Assembly: GCA_009617715.1 (NCBI GenBank)
Contig: VTFK01000299.1
Span: 1-64,000 of the forward strand
From: Plectrocnemia conspersa
Taxonomy: Eukaryota; Arthropoda; Insecta; Trichoptera; Polycentropodidae
Reading direction: 5' to 3'
DNA length: 64,000 bases
Below the pieces are notes generated by a model. It did no database searches. It saw only the letters and a list, made by a program, of their open reading frames with translations, and was not told where the DNA came from. Shown here piece after piece: positions 1 to 15,684 of this stretch. The stretch's first letter is position 1; every line of letters begins with the position of its first letter. Both the position numbers and the translations under genes were made by a program.

Positions 1-190
1 TGTTCTCTGGCGCAAAACTCGTTAGCGCTCGCGGACGGACAGGGGTAGGTATATAGGGGTTGATTGAAGATTTTATTAAAATTACTTATAAAATCGCTCA
101 CCGGCGTAGAAGGGGTTATTATTGTGGCGGTGGGGACCCGGAAGACGGCGGTGTGGGTGCACCCGGGTTCTTAGCTCTAAGAAAGAGTAT
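1..190. other. GC-richer non-coding island at the left edge
   Basis: The first 190 bases are clearly richer in G and C, with several CpGs, than the AT-rich DNA that follows. The open frames here are short, show no family motif and are not flanked by plausible splice sites. It may be part of a conserved non-coding element or an exon cut by the window edge; I cannot tell which. Confidence 0.3.
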
Positions 191-769
191 TGAATCTCAT
201 TAATTGTTGCACGTTTCTCGGCTGAAAGGTTGTAGACTAATTGAATTTCTTTTACGATATGATACCGTCCTTCTATACATACGTACACGATTTCATGTAC
301 ATATCTATATATATATACAAGAAGAAGGTTCATCACCACCTTGTATACATATATACTTAAATATACACAAATAATTGTGTCTAATTAAAACAACCTATAC
401 AATAGGATTACTCATGTTTGCATATAAAAAATATATAAGTTATTTTGCTAAGCATTTGTGTATATTTAATGAAAACTATTCGTAAAAAAAATATATTATT
501 AAACATCAACCATTCTAATGATGCCATTCTTAAATTCTGCATAAATGTTTTGTTTGTCCATAGATAATAATGATACATCACTAAAATTCAAAAGTTTTCT
601 AATCTGTCCCATTGATGTTGCCAAATGTTTTACCAACGTTTATTTTAATAACTTCTGACCCAAAGGATAAAGATAAAATCGTCACAACTAAAAAACCATG
701 AAGTACTTCTAAGATTCAATACATAAGAAGGTTGACCCAATAATATATTCGAAGTAGAAAAATATTAAG
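191..769. other. AT-rich spacer, no gene seen
   Basis: This AT-rich sequence has TATATA-type low-complexity tracts and no reading frame with recognisable motifs. Confidence 0.5.
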
Positions 770-1015
770 TGGATACAGAAGAGAAAAATCAACAGTAGAC
801 CAACTATTCTCGACCACCTATTTATTGATTTTAATGCTATAAAGAAATTGGGCATCCCGAAAAAGCTTATTTTAATGGTAAAATTTGCGATGAAATGTGT
901 TGAATGCCAAGTGAGAGTGAAGAATGAGCTGTCCAAGCCCTTGCATGTGCTTAATGGTTTGATACAGGGCAATGTACCCTATTTAACATGGCACAGGAAA
1001 AGTAACCAGAGATGC
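770..1015 (+). mobile_element. LINE reverse transcriptase fragment
   Basis: The translation contains LGIPKKLI, followed by a MKCVECQVRVKNELSKP-type stretch and NGLIQGN. This matches the reverse transcriptase region of insect non-LTR retrotransposons, where the final piece is normally NGLRQGD. A degenerate FIDFNAIKKL just upstream corresponds to the FxDFxxAYD catalytic block, with the second aspartate region altered. Only about 80 codons survive and no endonuclease or 3' tail is visible, so this is a dead 5'-truncated or fragmented copy. Confidence 0.7.
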
Positions 1016-1139
1016 CAAAGTCAACATAACAAGCAGTATTAGAATATCATGATGTACTATTAAAATTAAATCAAGATAGTTCGTGCATAGCTGTAGCAAT
1101 ATTTTACAATCAATACAATAAATGTCACTAATATTTTAG

Positions 1140-1405
1140 TCTAATCTCACTACTTATTTAGTAGTTGTTTTTTTTTTTTACCCTGTTCTAACATATTAAG
1201 CCAACGTCTATTTTTTAACGAGATTTACAAAATAACAATAAGCGATAAACGTAATATTGCGTATGTGATTTAAATATATATTGCAATTTGATTTGGTTTA
1301 TTGCCTTACTGACTACTTAGTACTTAATACTTGTGTTTACCTCATTATAACGCTTTGGACTAACGCCTATTACTTTACAACGGTTTTAAATAAAAAACAT
1401 CATTA
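1140..1405 (+). repeat. two partial copies of a dispersed SINE-like repeat
   Basis: Two diverged segments (about 1140-1230 and 1300-1400) share the pattern TTTACC, TAACGC-TTGG, CTAACGCC, then TACAACGG and an A-rich end. The pattern matches the 3' half of better copies near 51.2 kb (+) and, in reverse, near 29.2 and 41.6 kb. Identity was judged by eye only. Confidence 0.45.
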
Positions 1406-2700
1406 TCAAAATAAAGCTTAAGTCGTACTTAAACAAAATCAAATTTAAGTCTTTCTAGATCCGGAATTTTATATTCTGTTCTAGTATTCTAAATAGATGA
1501 TTTTTATTGGAACTCAATAATTGGGAATTTGTACTAAAAACAAAAATCTGAGGCTAGTTTAAGAGACGAATCATCAAAATAAGTGTGTGACACCTATGAT
1601 TTTTAGTATTAAGTTAGAAAATATTCTTAAACTTATACGGAAACTAAGATGTATGCAAAGAAAAAAATAAAACTAACCTTTTATTATATAGATATAGATA
1701 TAACATAGACGACAATATGATATTATATAGTATATACAAACAAATATAATACTATACAAAATTAAAGTAATATATGATACTGTATACATTTTAAATCATA
1801 TAATACACGAGATAACGCAAATTTAAAAAAATACTGTTTGTTATCTAAGATCTGTAAATATTTCAGTTTGTCAAAAACAGCAGAAACAGATATAGTCTTT
1901 TATACTTTTCATATTTTAAATCTACATTCGCTAGTATTAATTAGTGCCAATTTTTTTGCTTTAATATATTTTGTAGTATATTATCTTGTCGTTCATGTTA
2001 TTTGTTGTGTTGTCGTGTATTGAAATTAATACATATTTAAAATTGTAATAAGCTCATATACATATAGCATACACTATTTTTATTTCATAAAAAGACTGAT
2101 GCATATTTTTAGCCAAAAATATAAAGAGAACGAAAAAATACAAAGTGAAAATAACTAAAAAAATATTTGATATATGCAATATTGTAAAGTATGAATTTTC
2201 AGTACTCTCAAACACAACTTGATTAAAAAACCCGCAATCTACATATACTTAAATGTGTTAATTTCTATTTGTTTTTATTATAAAAAAATAATTTATGCAA
2301 TCATATATGTACGGATTTTTTGCTGTTTGGAATTTTAGGTTCCATATGTTTTGTTTTTGCAATTTTTACCCCACAATAATTCAGCTATCATATGTACATA
2401 TATGAATATTTTATAATTATCATAGATATAAATTTCGTTAATGCGAAATCTTGTTTCATAAGAATATCCACATCAAACGTCTGAAAGTCATACACTGCTA
2501 CAGGCTGTATAGCATATTACTTTCAACTCGTTCAGAAAAATATTATTTCGATTATAAGTGTAAGTAAGTTGTTGATAAGCAAGCGAATTCATATGATACG
2601 ACATATTTATATCATATTATTAAGCTATTTAATAAGAGTTTAAGATACTAAAATGTTTTTCTTAAAAAAATAACTATAAATATCAACATCGTCAAAAGGT
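1406..2700. other. AT-rich spacer, no gene seen
   Basis: This is highly AT-rich DNA. A 61-codon open frame near 1.84-2.02 kb is of random composition and I do not regard it as a gene. Confidence 0.5.
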
Positions 2701-2706
2701 TAGATC

Positions 2707-4170
<1,464 letters not shown>

Positions 4171-4734
4171 TCTTATAAGGATTATCAGCGTGTATTCAGA
4201 AAATATTTTTGTAAAACTCTCACCTGATAGCCTGCGAAACGCTGATGAATCTGTATACACTTAAAATATTAGAATCACACAAATTTAACACTGAACAACG
4301 AATGATACATCTTGCACTAAGCAACGAAAAAAAACAAATGCACTAATAAACAAACAAATTTAACACTAAATAACGAAAAAACAAATGCAGAGAAAAATAA
4401 TTTTTGTATACGTTTTTGAAATTCTTTCTTACATCAAATAATTTAAATACCTTTGATTACTTAAATTAAATGTAAGCACGTGCAAATAGGCCAGCAACAA
4501 ATATACTATAGAAGTAAATGCAAAAGTGTGCAACCTTTTAAATGTATCATCTTGCAAAAATTCTTACTTAAAAGTGTTTTTAATAGCGTAATATTTTATA
4601 TGTAGATATATCACAGCAAAAAAAGTTAAGATGAAAACATATACACTGTATATTATATATGATTAAATTAAAGAATTTCTTTTCCAATTATGTTTTTTCC
4701 TCATGAAAAATTTTCGTATTTAGGTATACTGAAG
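4171..4734. other. AT-rich spacer, no gene seen
   Basis: It contains two near-repeats of a phrase reading roughly 'acaaatttaacactgaacaacgaa' (about 4278 and 4355), probably repeat debris next to the hAT element. No coding sequence is apparent. Confidence 0.4.
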
Positions 4735-5060
4735 TGTCCCTCAAACGAAAAAGCAACCACGGAAGCGCTAATTGATCGAGGCAGCCATATTGAAATTTAT
4801 GAAAAAATGAACGATTAGCGCAAAACGAAGAAGAGATGAATCCGCCACCCCCGGCTCGAGGGTGGTGAAAGCTTATCTGTTCCTGGCAGAGAATCGAAGG
4901 GAGGAGATCGACCGCCGACCAAACTTAAATTAATATCTCTCTCTCCGTATTGCAGTGAAAAAATGGAAGCAACGGCGTCCCCAAAAAAGGGAAACAAAAC
5001 TCTGTTCATTTGATCACGAAACGGTAAACAAGGATCATCGGAAAAGCATTTCGGAGGAGT
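4735..5060. promoter_or_regulatory. putative conserved non-coding island
   Basis: This block is GC-richer than its surroundings and low in repeats. It contains GCTAATTGATCG (a homeodomain-type core), GCCATATTG and a CTCTCTC/GAGA-type run. The only open frame, on the minus strand, has no family motif. A regulatory role is inference from composition and position in a gene-poor stretch. Confidence 0.3.
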
Positions 5061-6639
5061 TTTAGGGACGACTGCGAATACATCTTAGCGATTAATCCCT
5101 GGGAACGGATTTCAGCGACCCTTATTTGTTCGATCAACTTAAATATTAGATCAGATTTAAATTGTTTCAGACTTACGAGTATACTTAGGTTAATTGCTGA
5201 AATATTATATTGCTTAGCACTGGATGAAGAGATTTTTCTTTCCCTTTTTTCTGGGTGTATGTATAAATCTAGCTCCCGATGACGAGAGAAATCCGAACGA
5301 GGGGCGACGTTCGAGGACAGAGAATGATGATTTAGCTTGACAACTTAAAGGATTGTGCAAGAATGACATTGCAACATACTATTGAATTGAGTTTGCTGGG
5401 GTACAGCTTTTGTTTAGTTGAGCGTGAACTCAACGTCCTATGAAAACGTGACGTGGAAAAGGCACTAAATAAATCCATTCCTTTATCCCTTATACGCATG
5501 CATAAAATACAATACAATATAGATTAAATAAGTATATACATATATATATTTTATTAGACATATTAATATTTATTCTTGAATCACAATTATATTAAAATTG
5601 TTGCGTGAGATATTCATAAAAAAGTACAAAGCTAATTGCATTTAGCTAGAGTTTCACTTGACGCATAATAATTTACTAGACCTTAGTGTCAAAACCATTG
5701 TGCTCGAGTATGATTTTAAAATAGCTGTTACAGTTTATTCAGTAATCTGTTTTTTTTCAACGCAAATTAAAAAAAATCACCACACTTGCATGAGGTTGTA
5801 ATCAAAAAATTAATTTACAGGCTAACCAAATGCATTGTAAAAATATTTTTTTAAATCAAGATGTAGTATATATTGTAAAATTACTATATATCCATTTCGT
5901 ATTAACAATTAATACTTTCCGATTATGATTTGTAGGTTAGGCACCCGAATAAGAAAGATAATCTTTCCATTATGAAGTACTAAAAGTGTAATAAATTTTA
6001 AAGAGCTTATAGAAAAAAAAAAAGTCATAATAGGCTTTCCTCGTATTTAAAAAACGCGTTTCATGTCGGGGGATGTCCTTTCAATTTTATAAAAGTCATC
6101 TCCTTAATGAATCTAATTTCTATTTAAAAACTAAAGAAGGGTAAACAAGTCCTGCGGTGCACAAATTAAGTTAGAAACGTCGACGGACCTGAAAGGTGAA
6201 GATCTACGAATTGATGCAATTAAAAAAGTGTAGAAAATAAGAGGGGCGACTGATAATTTTATATAATATAACTTTGCCTCAACGTAAAGGGGATAAAAAA
6301 AATTATAAATGTAAATAACTCTGTAGTGTGACTTAGGTACATTTTATAATCATGAAAGCAAAATTGTTAAAAAAATAATTAATACTATTCAAAGAAGTAT
6401 TAAAAAAATATATGCCAATAATTTATATTATCGCTTAAAAATAGATTTATTTATCTTGATTTTTTTAAGAAAATTGTCTAGGCTAGATAAATACTTTTGG
6501 TTTTGAACGACTTAATATTCGATAAGACTATCGATCGAAGATGCTAACACATACATAATAATTCAATTAAATTTATCCAAGTAGTAAACCATAATCCCCC
6601 TAGCGTATGAATCCTCAAGTTTTAAGTTTCGCTTTGATC
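5061..6639. other. AT-rich spacer, no gene seen
   Basis: I found no coding motif, RNA gene or clear repeat on either strand. A short GC-richer patch near 5270-5500 is the only compositional change. Confidence 0.45.
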
Positions 6640-7060
6640 CCAACAGAGTGCGCGAGTGCACTTAACGAGCGCTATATAAAAAGTTTTCACATTCGGCGCC
6701 GTTTCATTTTTCAAAATGGCATGCAATAAATTTATACCGGGTCGGGTCGGTGCAACTGAAATAATTACAGCGAGGCGGCGACAATAAGGGGTAGCGAAAA
6801 ATATGACCAGTGAAATCCTGAGTGGTTTTTTGAATTAAACATTAAGCGAAGCGTCAAATGCTAATGCAGTAAAAAGTTTTCCGGGCGCGGCTGAAGAGAG
6901 AGAGAGAACAAAGAGTAGACCTTGGCTCATTAATATTTCAATATGCGCAATATTAAAAACTGCAAACTCGGTTGTTTTCCCACACAAAATGATATATGAA
7001 TGTATTACACCGAGTCCCACTAGGGCGCGGGACGTAGCTAACATTTCATGCACACACATA
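6640..7060. promoter_or_regulatory. putative regulatory island with a TATA-like box
   Basis: This GC-richer island contains a strong TATA-like sequence, TATATAAAAA at 6673-6682, in a CpG-containing context. It also has AAAATGGC and a GAGAGAGAGAGA run at about 6895-6906 (GAGA-factor-like). No coding exon with recognisable motifs follows on either strand. It could be a promoter of an unrecognised transcript or a conserved enhancer. Confidence 0.28.
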
Positions 7061-8929
7061 CACTACATTAAAATGAAAATAAAAATAAATAAAGTGACAT
7101 ACAACAGCAGAGCTTTTACAAGATTTTATATATTTTTTTAAAATACCTGACACTAAATAATAATTAATTATTACAATATATTTTGATTTATTTATGAGTA
7201 AGAAATTATTAAATTATAATAGAAAATATGTTTCATGTATACAGTATTTCTAAATAATAAACTGCACAGCGTTCTATTTTTAACATTTTCGTAATCTTCA
7301 TTATTCTTATATTAAAAATGCCTTATCTGTGACAATAATTCTGATCTGACAGATTGGTTTATATGATATGTACACTCAGTTCTTTTAGATATTATAAAAA
7401 TGCAGTTAAGTAGTTAATAGATATATTATAAAGTAAGCTTCTGCTGATAATTTTATGACTAAAATTAGGGTACCAATTGTCACGAAGAAGTCAAAGATAA
7501 CAATTGAAATGGGCGGTCTAGGCACATCAAACACTGACTAAAATAGGAAAAAATGTGGACATTGTGCTTAGTAAAATTCGAATCACTATTATAAAGATAA
7601 AATGATTGACTGAAACTCTTGCATGAAACGAGCATCATCCAAATTATTTACAAAATTTGTGAAATTTCGACATAATAGCATAATAATAAACGCGTATATA
7701 AAATATAAGGTGACAATCATAAGTGTAAAATTATGGCAGAAAAAGTTCAATGGTCACAATTGATGCGCCCTGAAAAACCGAAACAAAAAAATAACATGTC
7801 ATGTTCGATCGATTTTTTTTATTATAACGGTTCAATTTACTATCAAATATGACGTATGGTTAATAAACAGTGATTCATTTCAGTTTTACACCGTTTTCGT
7901 GAAGTAAAGATAAGGATGATATCCGAAGATAAAAACCAGAATTGTAAACATACAATTTTAAAAATGTTTTTATGATTGTAAGTAACGTTGCCAAAGATTA
8001 TTATATCTGATAAGGACAATATCAATATTAAAGAATAAATAAATACTTTTGATAAACATCAAACTTGTCGGTACTTTTTATCACTCCTTTTGTATGCACA
8101 ATATTTTATAATCACCTAATTGAAACCGTTTATATTTTTAATAAATAATTTCTAAAATCTAGAAGCAATCAAAGATTTTGAAAAAACGATTATGTCAATT
8201 ATTTAGATTAAATATGAGTGAAATGTGCTTGTTATTTTGTACTGAAAAGTAAGTTACTGGACTTCATTAGATAATTGATTAGCTCTTTATATATCTTGGT
8301 CGTTTCTTTTGATGATTTTATTGGTTTCTTACAATTATAGAATATAGTTTTTCTGCTTTCTTAAATAGTATTTCTTAGTTCTATCTACATAGTGCTGTAG
8401 TTTATAGTGCTGGAGAAGCTGGCGCAGGGATGATGTCCGTGGAAGATCCTCAGGGGTGTGATCAAATGTGAAGGGTGTGGTTAATAAATATTATTTATTT
8501 CATATATAGTTTTATAATATATATTTACTTTTTAATTTAAAGCCTAAATAAGTGTATGGCCATTAGGTAATTCAGTTGAAATCTATTATTCTTCAGCTTA
8601 TTCAAAGCCAATACTGGGAGCATCTGGTTTTTGTGCAATACATATAATCTTTTTAATATCTGTATTATTCGTCATAATGTTTAAAATTTGGGGGTTATTT
8701 CTAAGATGTTTTTAATTTTTGCTTCCTTTTCTTAGTTTTTTTCTTAATTTACCTAATTTATTTTATTGTAGAACATCTCAGACTTAAATAAACGTCCGCT
8801 ATTCTTTCTTTTAACCTTTCTAAAATATATTTTTGTCTGTCATCAAATTATATCTCAAGGTAATAGTTTTTAAATATATAATTAAAGAACCAAATGTAAA
8901 TACTTCGAGTCTCTGAAAAGAGTGCCTCT
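7061..8929. other. AT-rich spacer, no gene seen
   Basis: No coding, RNA or transposon signature could be supported. A phrase near 8410-8480 is slightly GC-richer and may be old repeat debris. Confidence 0.45.
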
Positions 8930-9490
8930 AAACGATTTACCACGAGCCGCTACTGATCATCCACCTCCATAATTTTTCTTCGCGATTGATTATATAATTG
9001 AGCTGATAATTAAATGAAACCGTTTAAAATTCAGGTTGACCGAAAAATGGAACCGCAACCGGCAGGTATTGTGGGCGGGCGGTGGTTTTCGGGTGGCATG
9101 ATTGATGCGTGGCTGTCGCCGCGGGGTGGAATCGTTAACTCGAGGAGGCTGCCTCTTCTCCGTGCGATGGCATCCGCTTTTCAGCTGAAATCTTGAATCA
9201 ATAATTCAGCGGTTTCATTTGCACGGCACGACGCCCGCCAGAGACTGCGACGCCTATCGGGAGGCAGGGGGCGCCTCCCGGCTTCAACGACGCGGAAACG
9301 TATACATTCTTTGCAATTCCATTTAATGACGACGGGAATTTTATTAAAAATTTCAGATTCAATTTTAATAACGGCAAAATTTATCGCTCTGATGAGGGCG
9401 GTATCACCTGTGCGGTGAATGAATGTATCCAAACGCAAATCTTGGTACGGTAAAAATGGAGAAGTCATACAAGGGAAAATGTAAGAGTTT
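8930..9490. promoter_or_regulatory. putative conserved non-coding island
   Basis: About 550 bases of balanced composition lie in AT-rich DNA. They include homeodomain-type cores (GATAATTAAATG, CCATTTAATGACG) and CpG-rich patches. Open frames exist on both strands but show no family motif and lack convincing splice sites, as expected for frames that are open by chance in GC-richer DNA. Confidence 0.33.
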
Positions 9491-12400
9491 TTACTGCGCG
9501 GTTTCATACAGGTGATTCTTATATTGAAATACTTACTAACAAGAAAATGGTACCTCCAGTCAACAGCCAATAGCCCTAACAAACAGCTTCGACTAAATAG
9601 CTCATATTTTGAGACCGCTTTGTTCTAAAAAACACATTTCAAAATGCTGACCCTCAATCGCTACCTAATTATAATTAGTCTACAAAAAAATATTCAGAGT
9701 CATTCTAACATACTGTATCTCATAAATACCTACTAAATATTAGAAAATTAAAAAAAAATACCTTGTTAAAATTTCAATGACTAAACAGACAACGTACAAT
9801 ATATTTGCATGTAATATTCTCAATTTCCAATAATGCTATTGCTAACTTTGATATCGATACAAAAAAATCTACTAGTATTGTGCTTCTATGAAAATCAAAT
9901 GCGAGAACAACAATGTTAGCTAATTGTATTATTTATTAATAATATTTTAATATTTTTAGAACACTACATACGTATTAACATTAAAATATTGTATTATTAT
10001 TCTATATATACTACATATAAGTATACATACTAAAAAAATACCTTAGCTTTGTAAAGTTTTTAATTTCATTTATGAATAACGAAAAACCATAACAATATAA
10101 ATTTTATGTTAAATAAAATGATTCTGAGAAAATAGGTTCACACCGGAGGAGACAGAATAAGTGTGTATCTGTAACCAAACACCAGCTCAAAGGGAATCCA
10201 TAAAAACTTTCTTAATTATGGCTGGGGCGCCGACCCGGGGCGAAACTTTTGATTCATAGTCGACGCACGATAAATGTCCATGTTTGATACCGTCCTATCC
10301 AAGTGTATATACATATGTACATGCATATAGCTAAAACCTTATCATATGTAACATAATTATTGCGAAATATTTCAAAAAACATGTTTTTATATGTATGTAT
10401 GTCTACATACTAGATATGGCAATAGTCTCGACAATTATAAAAGTTTTTTCTTACTTCTACAATAGTCGACTCCAGATCAATCTAACATATTTAGTAATCA
10501 AACAATTGGGAACTTGATGGAATTTTTTAAAAGTCTAAATAAATCATTATAAAGATATTTTCCTCCGTCTAATGAATCGTCAATATTTATTCAGTGGTAT
10601 CTAAGGTATTAGTTTATTTTCACACAAATGACATATATTATATATATTATTTCTAGCTACAGAATTAATTTTATAATTGAAATTATATTATAAAAAAAAA
10701 TATTTAAAACACTTCTGAATTAACTTTACTAAATTTATAACAATAATGTTAGAAACGATATATTTTTAATAATGTTTTAATAATATATATATATAATAAT
10801 TTTAACAAAATTTTACATCGGAATTAAAAATAAGCCACTCTTAGATATTTTGGTTATCGATTATTCCAGGTATGCAATCACATATTTATAATCATTGTAA
10901 AATGTTGAAACCAAGCTTTTTCAGCTAAATAACCGACTGCATCACAATCGTAAAAGATAGTATCCCCAAATATCAATAGATAATAAATACCCAAAAATGC
11001 GCTTTATTAGCATTTATACAGTTTGATAAACATTAACCTCAATCTTCATACGTACTGAGTATATATTACATGCTCACGTTTAAAACGTAACTATTTCAGT
11101 CAAATCTAACGTATATGTGCACTAAATCAGAAGCAATGATAATGTTTATGTAATGTGAAAGAAAAAACTCACTTTTCGGCCTCGGAGCCCGTCGCCGGGA
11201 ATACAAAGTTTGAAGATTTCATTACGAAGATTGTTTTGTAATTGTTTATCTAGTTTAATCAATGTATTTTTCTAATATTCAACACATTAGGTATATATTT
11301 AATTTTGATAGTTATAACACACCTAGTCAATTTACAATCCAAATATTTATATTCAGTCAAATCGAACAACGCACATGACGAATTAATGAAAATTACTGTC
11401 GCATAGCAAAATTTTTTTTATAATAAATAATAATTATTTAAAACTGTTGTCATGTTGATGTCGGCCATCTTGTTTTATTGGTCGAAACAACAGAACGCAC
11501 TACCAGTGCCTCGGAAAATAATGAAGCAAATTCATTTTTTATTTTTATTATTATTTATTATTTTAATTAAATATATTTCCTCTATTTACGTGTATTATTA
11601 TACACCGTTCATACAAAGCAATACGATTTACAGAGTAGAGAATTGAACGGAGAATGTTTCATTTTAAAATAAGCGGCTTAGAACAATTATATATAAGATA
11701 GTCACGTGATTTTTCGAAACTATATTTGATATTTGCGTTCTCATCCTATATCTCTTAATCGAAATATCCGAGTGAATCTAAAAAAATAGTTTCATTACAA
11801 GATTCATATTAAAAACATTAAATACCATTTGGAACAATTAACCTGTAAATAAAATAAAAAGGTATATAAATATGTACATCAGTAAAAATTTCACAGAGTT
11901 TAAATATATTAACTTAACTCATAGCTATCTGACTACTTTTAATTTAAAATATTGCTTCTTATATAGGAAAAAATATAAATAATTATTGTAATAAATTGCC
12001 AGATAAAACACACATCAGGTAGATAAAATCGTGTAGAAAATATGTAATGCTTAAATGACTTAATACACCTTATTAAGTATAACGTAATTGGCAATCTATG
12101 AGATTGATGATTGATGATTTTAAATTGTATATTAATCTATTAAAGTATATGAATAATAATTTTTAATTATGATGATAAATTTTATTATTTATGTGGGGTT
12201 ATTTATAAAATAATCTCACATAAATATTTCAAAATGCTTTAGCAAAATTTCAGAGAAAAAATATAATATTCAGACAGAGTACATTTAAAATTATATTGTG
12301 GTTAATTAAAAATTGGGCGGGACTACCCGAACAACTTCTAAAGACAATCGGTGCCAAATACATAGTCTACATACAAAAATACATAGTCATACTTACAAAA

Positions 12401-13079
12401 AAATAGTCTATTTTCGCTTCCGAATCATCTTATTGCCCAGATAATTAAAAACTGGAAAGGGCGTTCTCAATTTCTAATAATATATAAACCTGAACACAAT
12501 CTTCTGGAACTTATTTTAGAACCACCACTTCGCTTACAACTTGGAATAAATGAGACTTAAACTAAAATTTAAATGTTATATTTTTTTAAATATTTTTTAA
12601 AACCATATAAATTACTGTAAATAATATATTTGATAAATCACTTACATGAAATCTTATTGAAAGACGTTTGTACATCAGTTAAAATATACAAATTTTCATT
12701 ATTAGTGTAATACAAATTTCTTTATACAGAAATTTATTTTTTATTGATGAAAATCTTTATGAAGAGGATACAATGATTACAAAATAGTTACAGAATATTA
12801 ATAAATAATATACTTATTGTGTTATTAGAAAATTGACAGTTAAATAATTTAATAGAAGCTTTGACTTATTATTTATTTATACATACAAATAACTTATTTA
12901 TATATATGGTGCAATGGGCTAATTTTATTTAATATAATATGTATGTAAGCGATTGTTGGAGAAATAGTTAAATTAACATTGGTATATTAACACTAAATTA
13001 AATAGTAATCTTTCTATATAATAAACGAGCATAATAAAAATGCACAGATACTTATAATATCTAGGTTCTTAATATTGAT
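9491..13079. other. AT-rich gene-free stretch with one small island
   Basis: Mostly AT-rich spacer. The exception is a 150-base GC-richer block at about 10135-10290, with a GGCGCC and a CGACCCGGGG patch beside TTAATTATGG. At about 11460 the motif CGGCCATCTTG resembles a Pho/YY1 site. I see no exon, tRNA or recognisable transposon. Confidence 0.4.
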
Positions 13080-13410
13080 TATATTATACCCTTTGTAGAG
13101 ATACGGCGTAATGAAAGAATAAAGGTGGCAGTCGTAACGCGGATGTGTATATAGGTGCTCGGCGCAGACAATCGAACTCAGGGCGATATCTCTGGATGGT
13201 GGTTGGGTGGTTGTATTCGAGGAAGAAGGATGAAAGCTGGTGGCGGTGGGCGAAGGATGAAGGCTGTATGGGGGCTCCGGGGGCGCACCACCGCCAGCCC
13301 AGCCTCCGGGAGTATCGACCCGGGCGACGACTCGGTACCTCTCTGCTCTGCGAGCTCTGTGGTCAGGGCTGCTGAAAAAAAGCGCTTGCATGCGACACAC
13401 AATCACCTGA
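13080..13410. promoter_or_regulatory. GC-rich island, putative non-coding element
   Basis: This block is strongly GC-rich and CpG-containing, open in several frames on both strands. All translations are low-complexity (Gly/Arg or Pro/Ser-rich) and share no motif with a known family, so the open frames follow from composition. I treat it as a non-coding conserved or regulatory island. Confidence 0.3.
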
Positions 13411-15684
13411 AGTACCTGAAAAAAATAAGGAATTAAAACTTAATTGAAACTATTTAGTTTGAGTGACTTTGAATTGCTGTATTCATAAATAAACACATTT
13501 TAAACTATACATGCATATCAGAGAAAGTAGATTTCATCGCGAAATAATTCTAGTTATATAATACATATTTTTTATAGTAGTTTAAAGAAAACAAAGGTCT
13601 TCCAATATTTTTGATTTGTGGCTTAACTGCAAAAAATCATTTTTTGATGTAGATGAAAACATCTTAAGTACATCTTATCAATAAATAGAAGTTTTGTATT
13701 TTTTCACCTAGTAAATATATTAAGATCAATTAGGAAGTTTACCAGACTTTGCTTTCAAATATTTTCGATTTTTTGACCTAAGCTTATTCTAGCTTAAAAA
13801 AAGTTATTAACATTATAATAATGATAATAATGAAAAAAAAACGCATTTTACTGAAATACCTTTTTGAAATATCCCGCTAAATTCTAGAATTAGTAAATGT
13901 TAAGTCTTAGGATTATAATATATACATAAAGTATATAGAATTATAACATTTAATATTTGATTGAATTAGTAATGGAGACAATCCATTTTTTATTATATAA
14001 ATATTAATTATAACAATAAAACCAAACCATTTATTGCTTTTTGCAAGTAATGGGTGTAAATATAATGAAAAATATATAAAAAAAATATATAAATTTAGCA
14101 GCCCTTATCCCGGGAATGGATTCTCGATTCGCTCAAGCGCTACTGAGATATGCATCCACCTTGCGCTGCGCCATACGTATGCGTACATATGGAAAAATTC
14201 GCAGGAAATTGTATCCAGCTGAAAAATGACGAGCAATATATGTATGTACATTATGTACCTGCATACATTTTATATGTATGCATAAATATGTATATGTACT
14301 ATTATATACAAACGAAAATTTCAGAATAAAAAAACAGTGTGATACAAAATAAAAAAAAATTAATTTAATTTTTTTGTTATTTTGAAGCATTAATCTAGAC
14401 ACTTTTTTATATACCAATTAGTATTAACTCTTATACTTTACCTACATAGATTGCACAATAAAGAATAATATGAAATGTACATGTATAATACAAAAAAAAT
14501 CTTCCAATTACAAGGTTATTAGATAGAATATTCAACATATTTAAATTTATTACAATTTTTCACTAATTTATTTTGATCTATTTTTAGGACTACTTTTAAA
14601 TGCGCTAAATATGCCGCTATAAAGCATAAAATGTGATTTGATTGCAAATTATTAAAAATTACATACAAATAATATTTCTTCAATAAAATTCGCTTATGAT
14701 TTAAGATTGAAATCTATGACTATAATGACACATTGTAGTATACACCTATGTTAAATAAATTTAATAAATTTAAACTTTAATTAAACTTTTTACAAATTAC
14801 GTATTTTTGTCACATAACACTAGTTTATTTAAAACCTAAAAATAGATTATTTACACTACTTAAATAATATAAAATCTTTTGTAGAAAAACTATAGCAATT
14901 TTTATATTTATAATTTAACTATTATACAGTTAAATATTATTCCTAAATATGCTATGTATTATCTCATTTTTTCTTAGTATTAAGTATTGATTTGACACAT
15001 TAATTTAATTAATAATAAAAAATCTTCCACTATGAAAAGCAACGATATAATATATTTTTAAGCTAAATTTATAAATGGATGTTTAGTGATAAATACAAGA
15101 ATATACACCATATATTGTTTACGACAATATGTATATTACTAATAAAGACAAACATAATTTTCACCTATTTTTAATTGCAATAAAAAGTAATAAATATTTT
15201 TTTATAATACAAATTATTTTATAGTTAAACATGAAATGAATATTATACTAAACTCTTTAATAAAATTTAATGATAAAAAGCAAATCAATCAATAAAAATA
15301 TAGACTTAAAGTTAAATTCTTGGATATCTTGGCGTTAAAGGTAAAAAAGTACTGATAAGTAAACAGAGAATTTCAACCATACAGCCTTGGCCATAATAAT
15401 GGGGCACCCATTATGTGGGTGTATAACTCTTTACAAAGTGAATTGTCTGACCGAAATATTTTAGCAGATAGTTTAAACTGTAATTCTGAGAACTTTACAA
15501 ATAATTTGTCGTTTTTAATAGCTCACTTTTAAAAATTGTTTAGTCTCGCTTAAGTGACCGTTATGTTCAGTTGCGTGTCTTCGTATTTTATTTATCGCTA
15601 TAATTATTTCGGCTTTTATTTATTGCTTTTATTAAAATTCGTTAATATAACAAAAATATTAAAAACCTGATTTATTCAAAAGCA
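13411..15684. other. AT-rich gene-free stretch
   Basis: This AT-rich DNA contains a small GC-richer patch at about 14095-14225 and a run of TATGTA/TACATA words at about 14235-14310. No gene was recognised. Confidence 0.4.

Noticed and set aside
13014..13436. Several overlapping open frames of 75-130 codons on both strands.
   Set aside because: All are open because of local GC content; translations are Gly/Arg- or Pro/Ser-rich and contradict each other.
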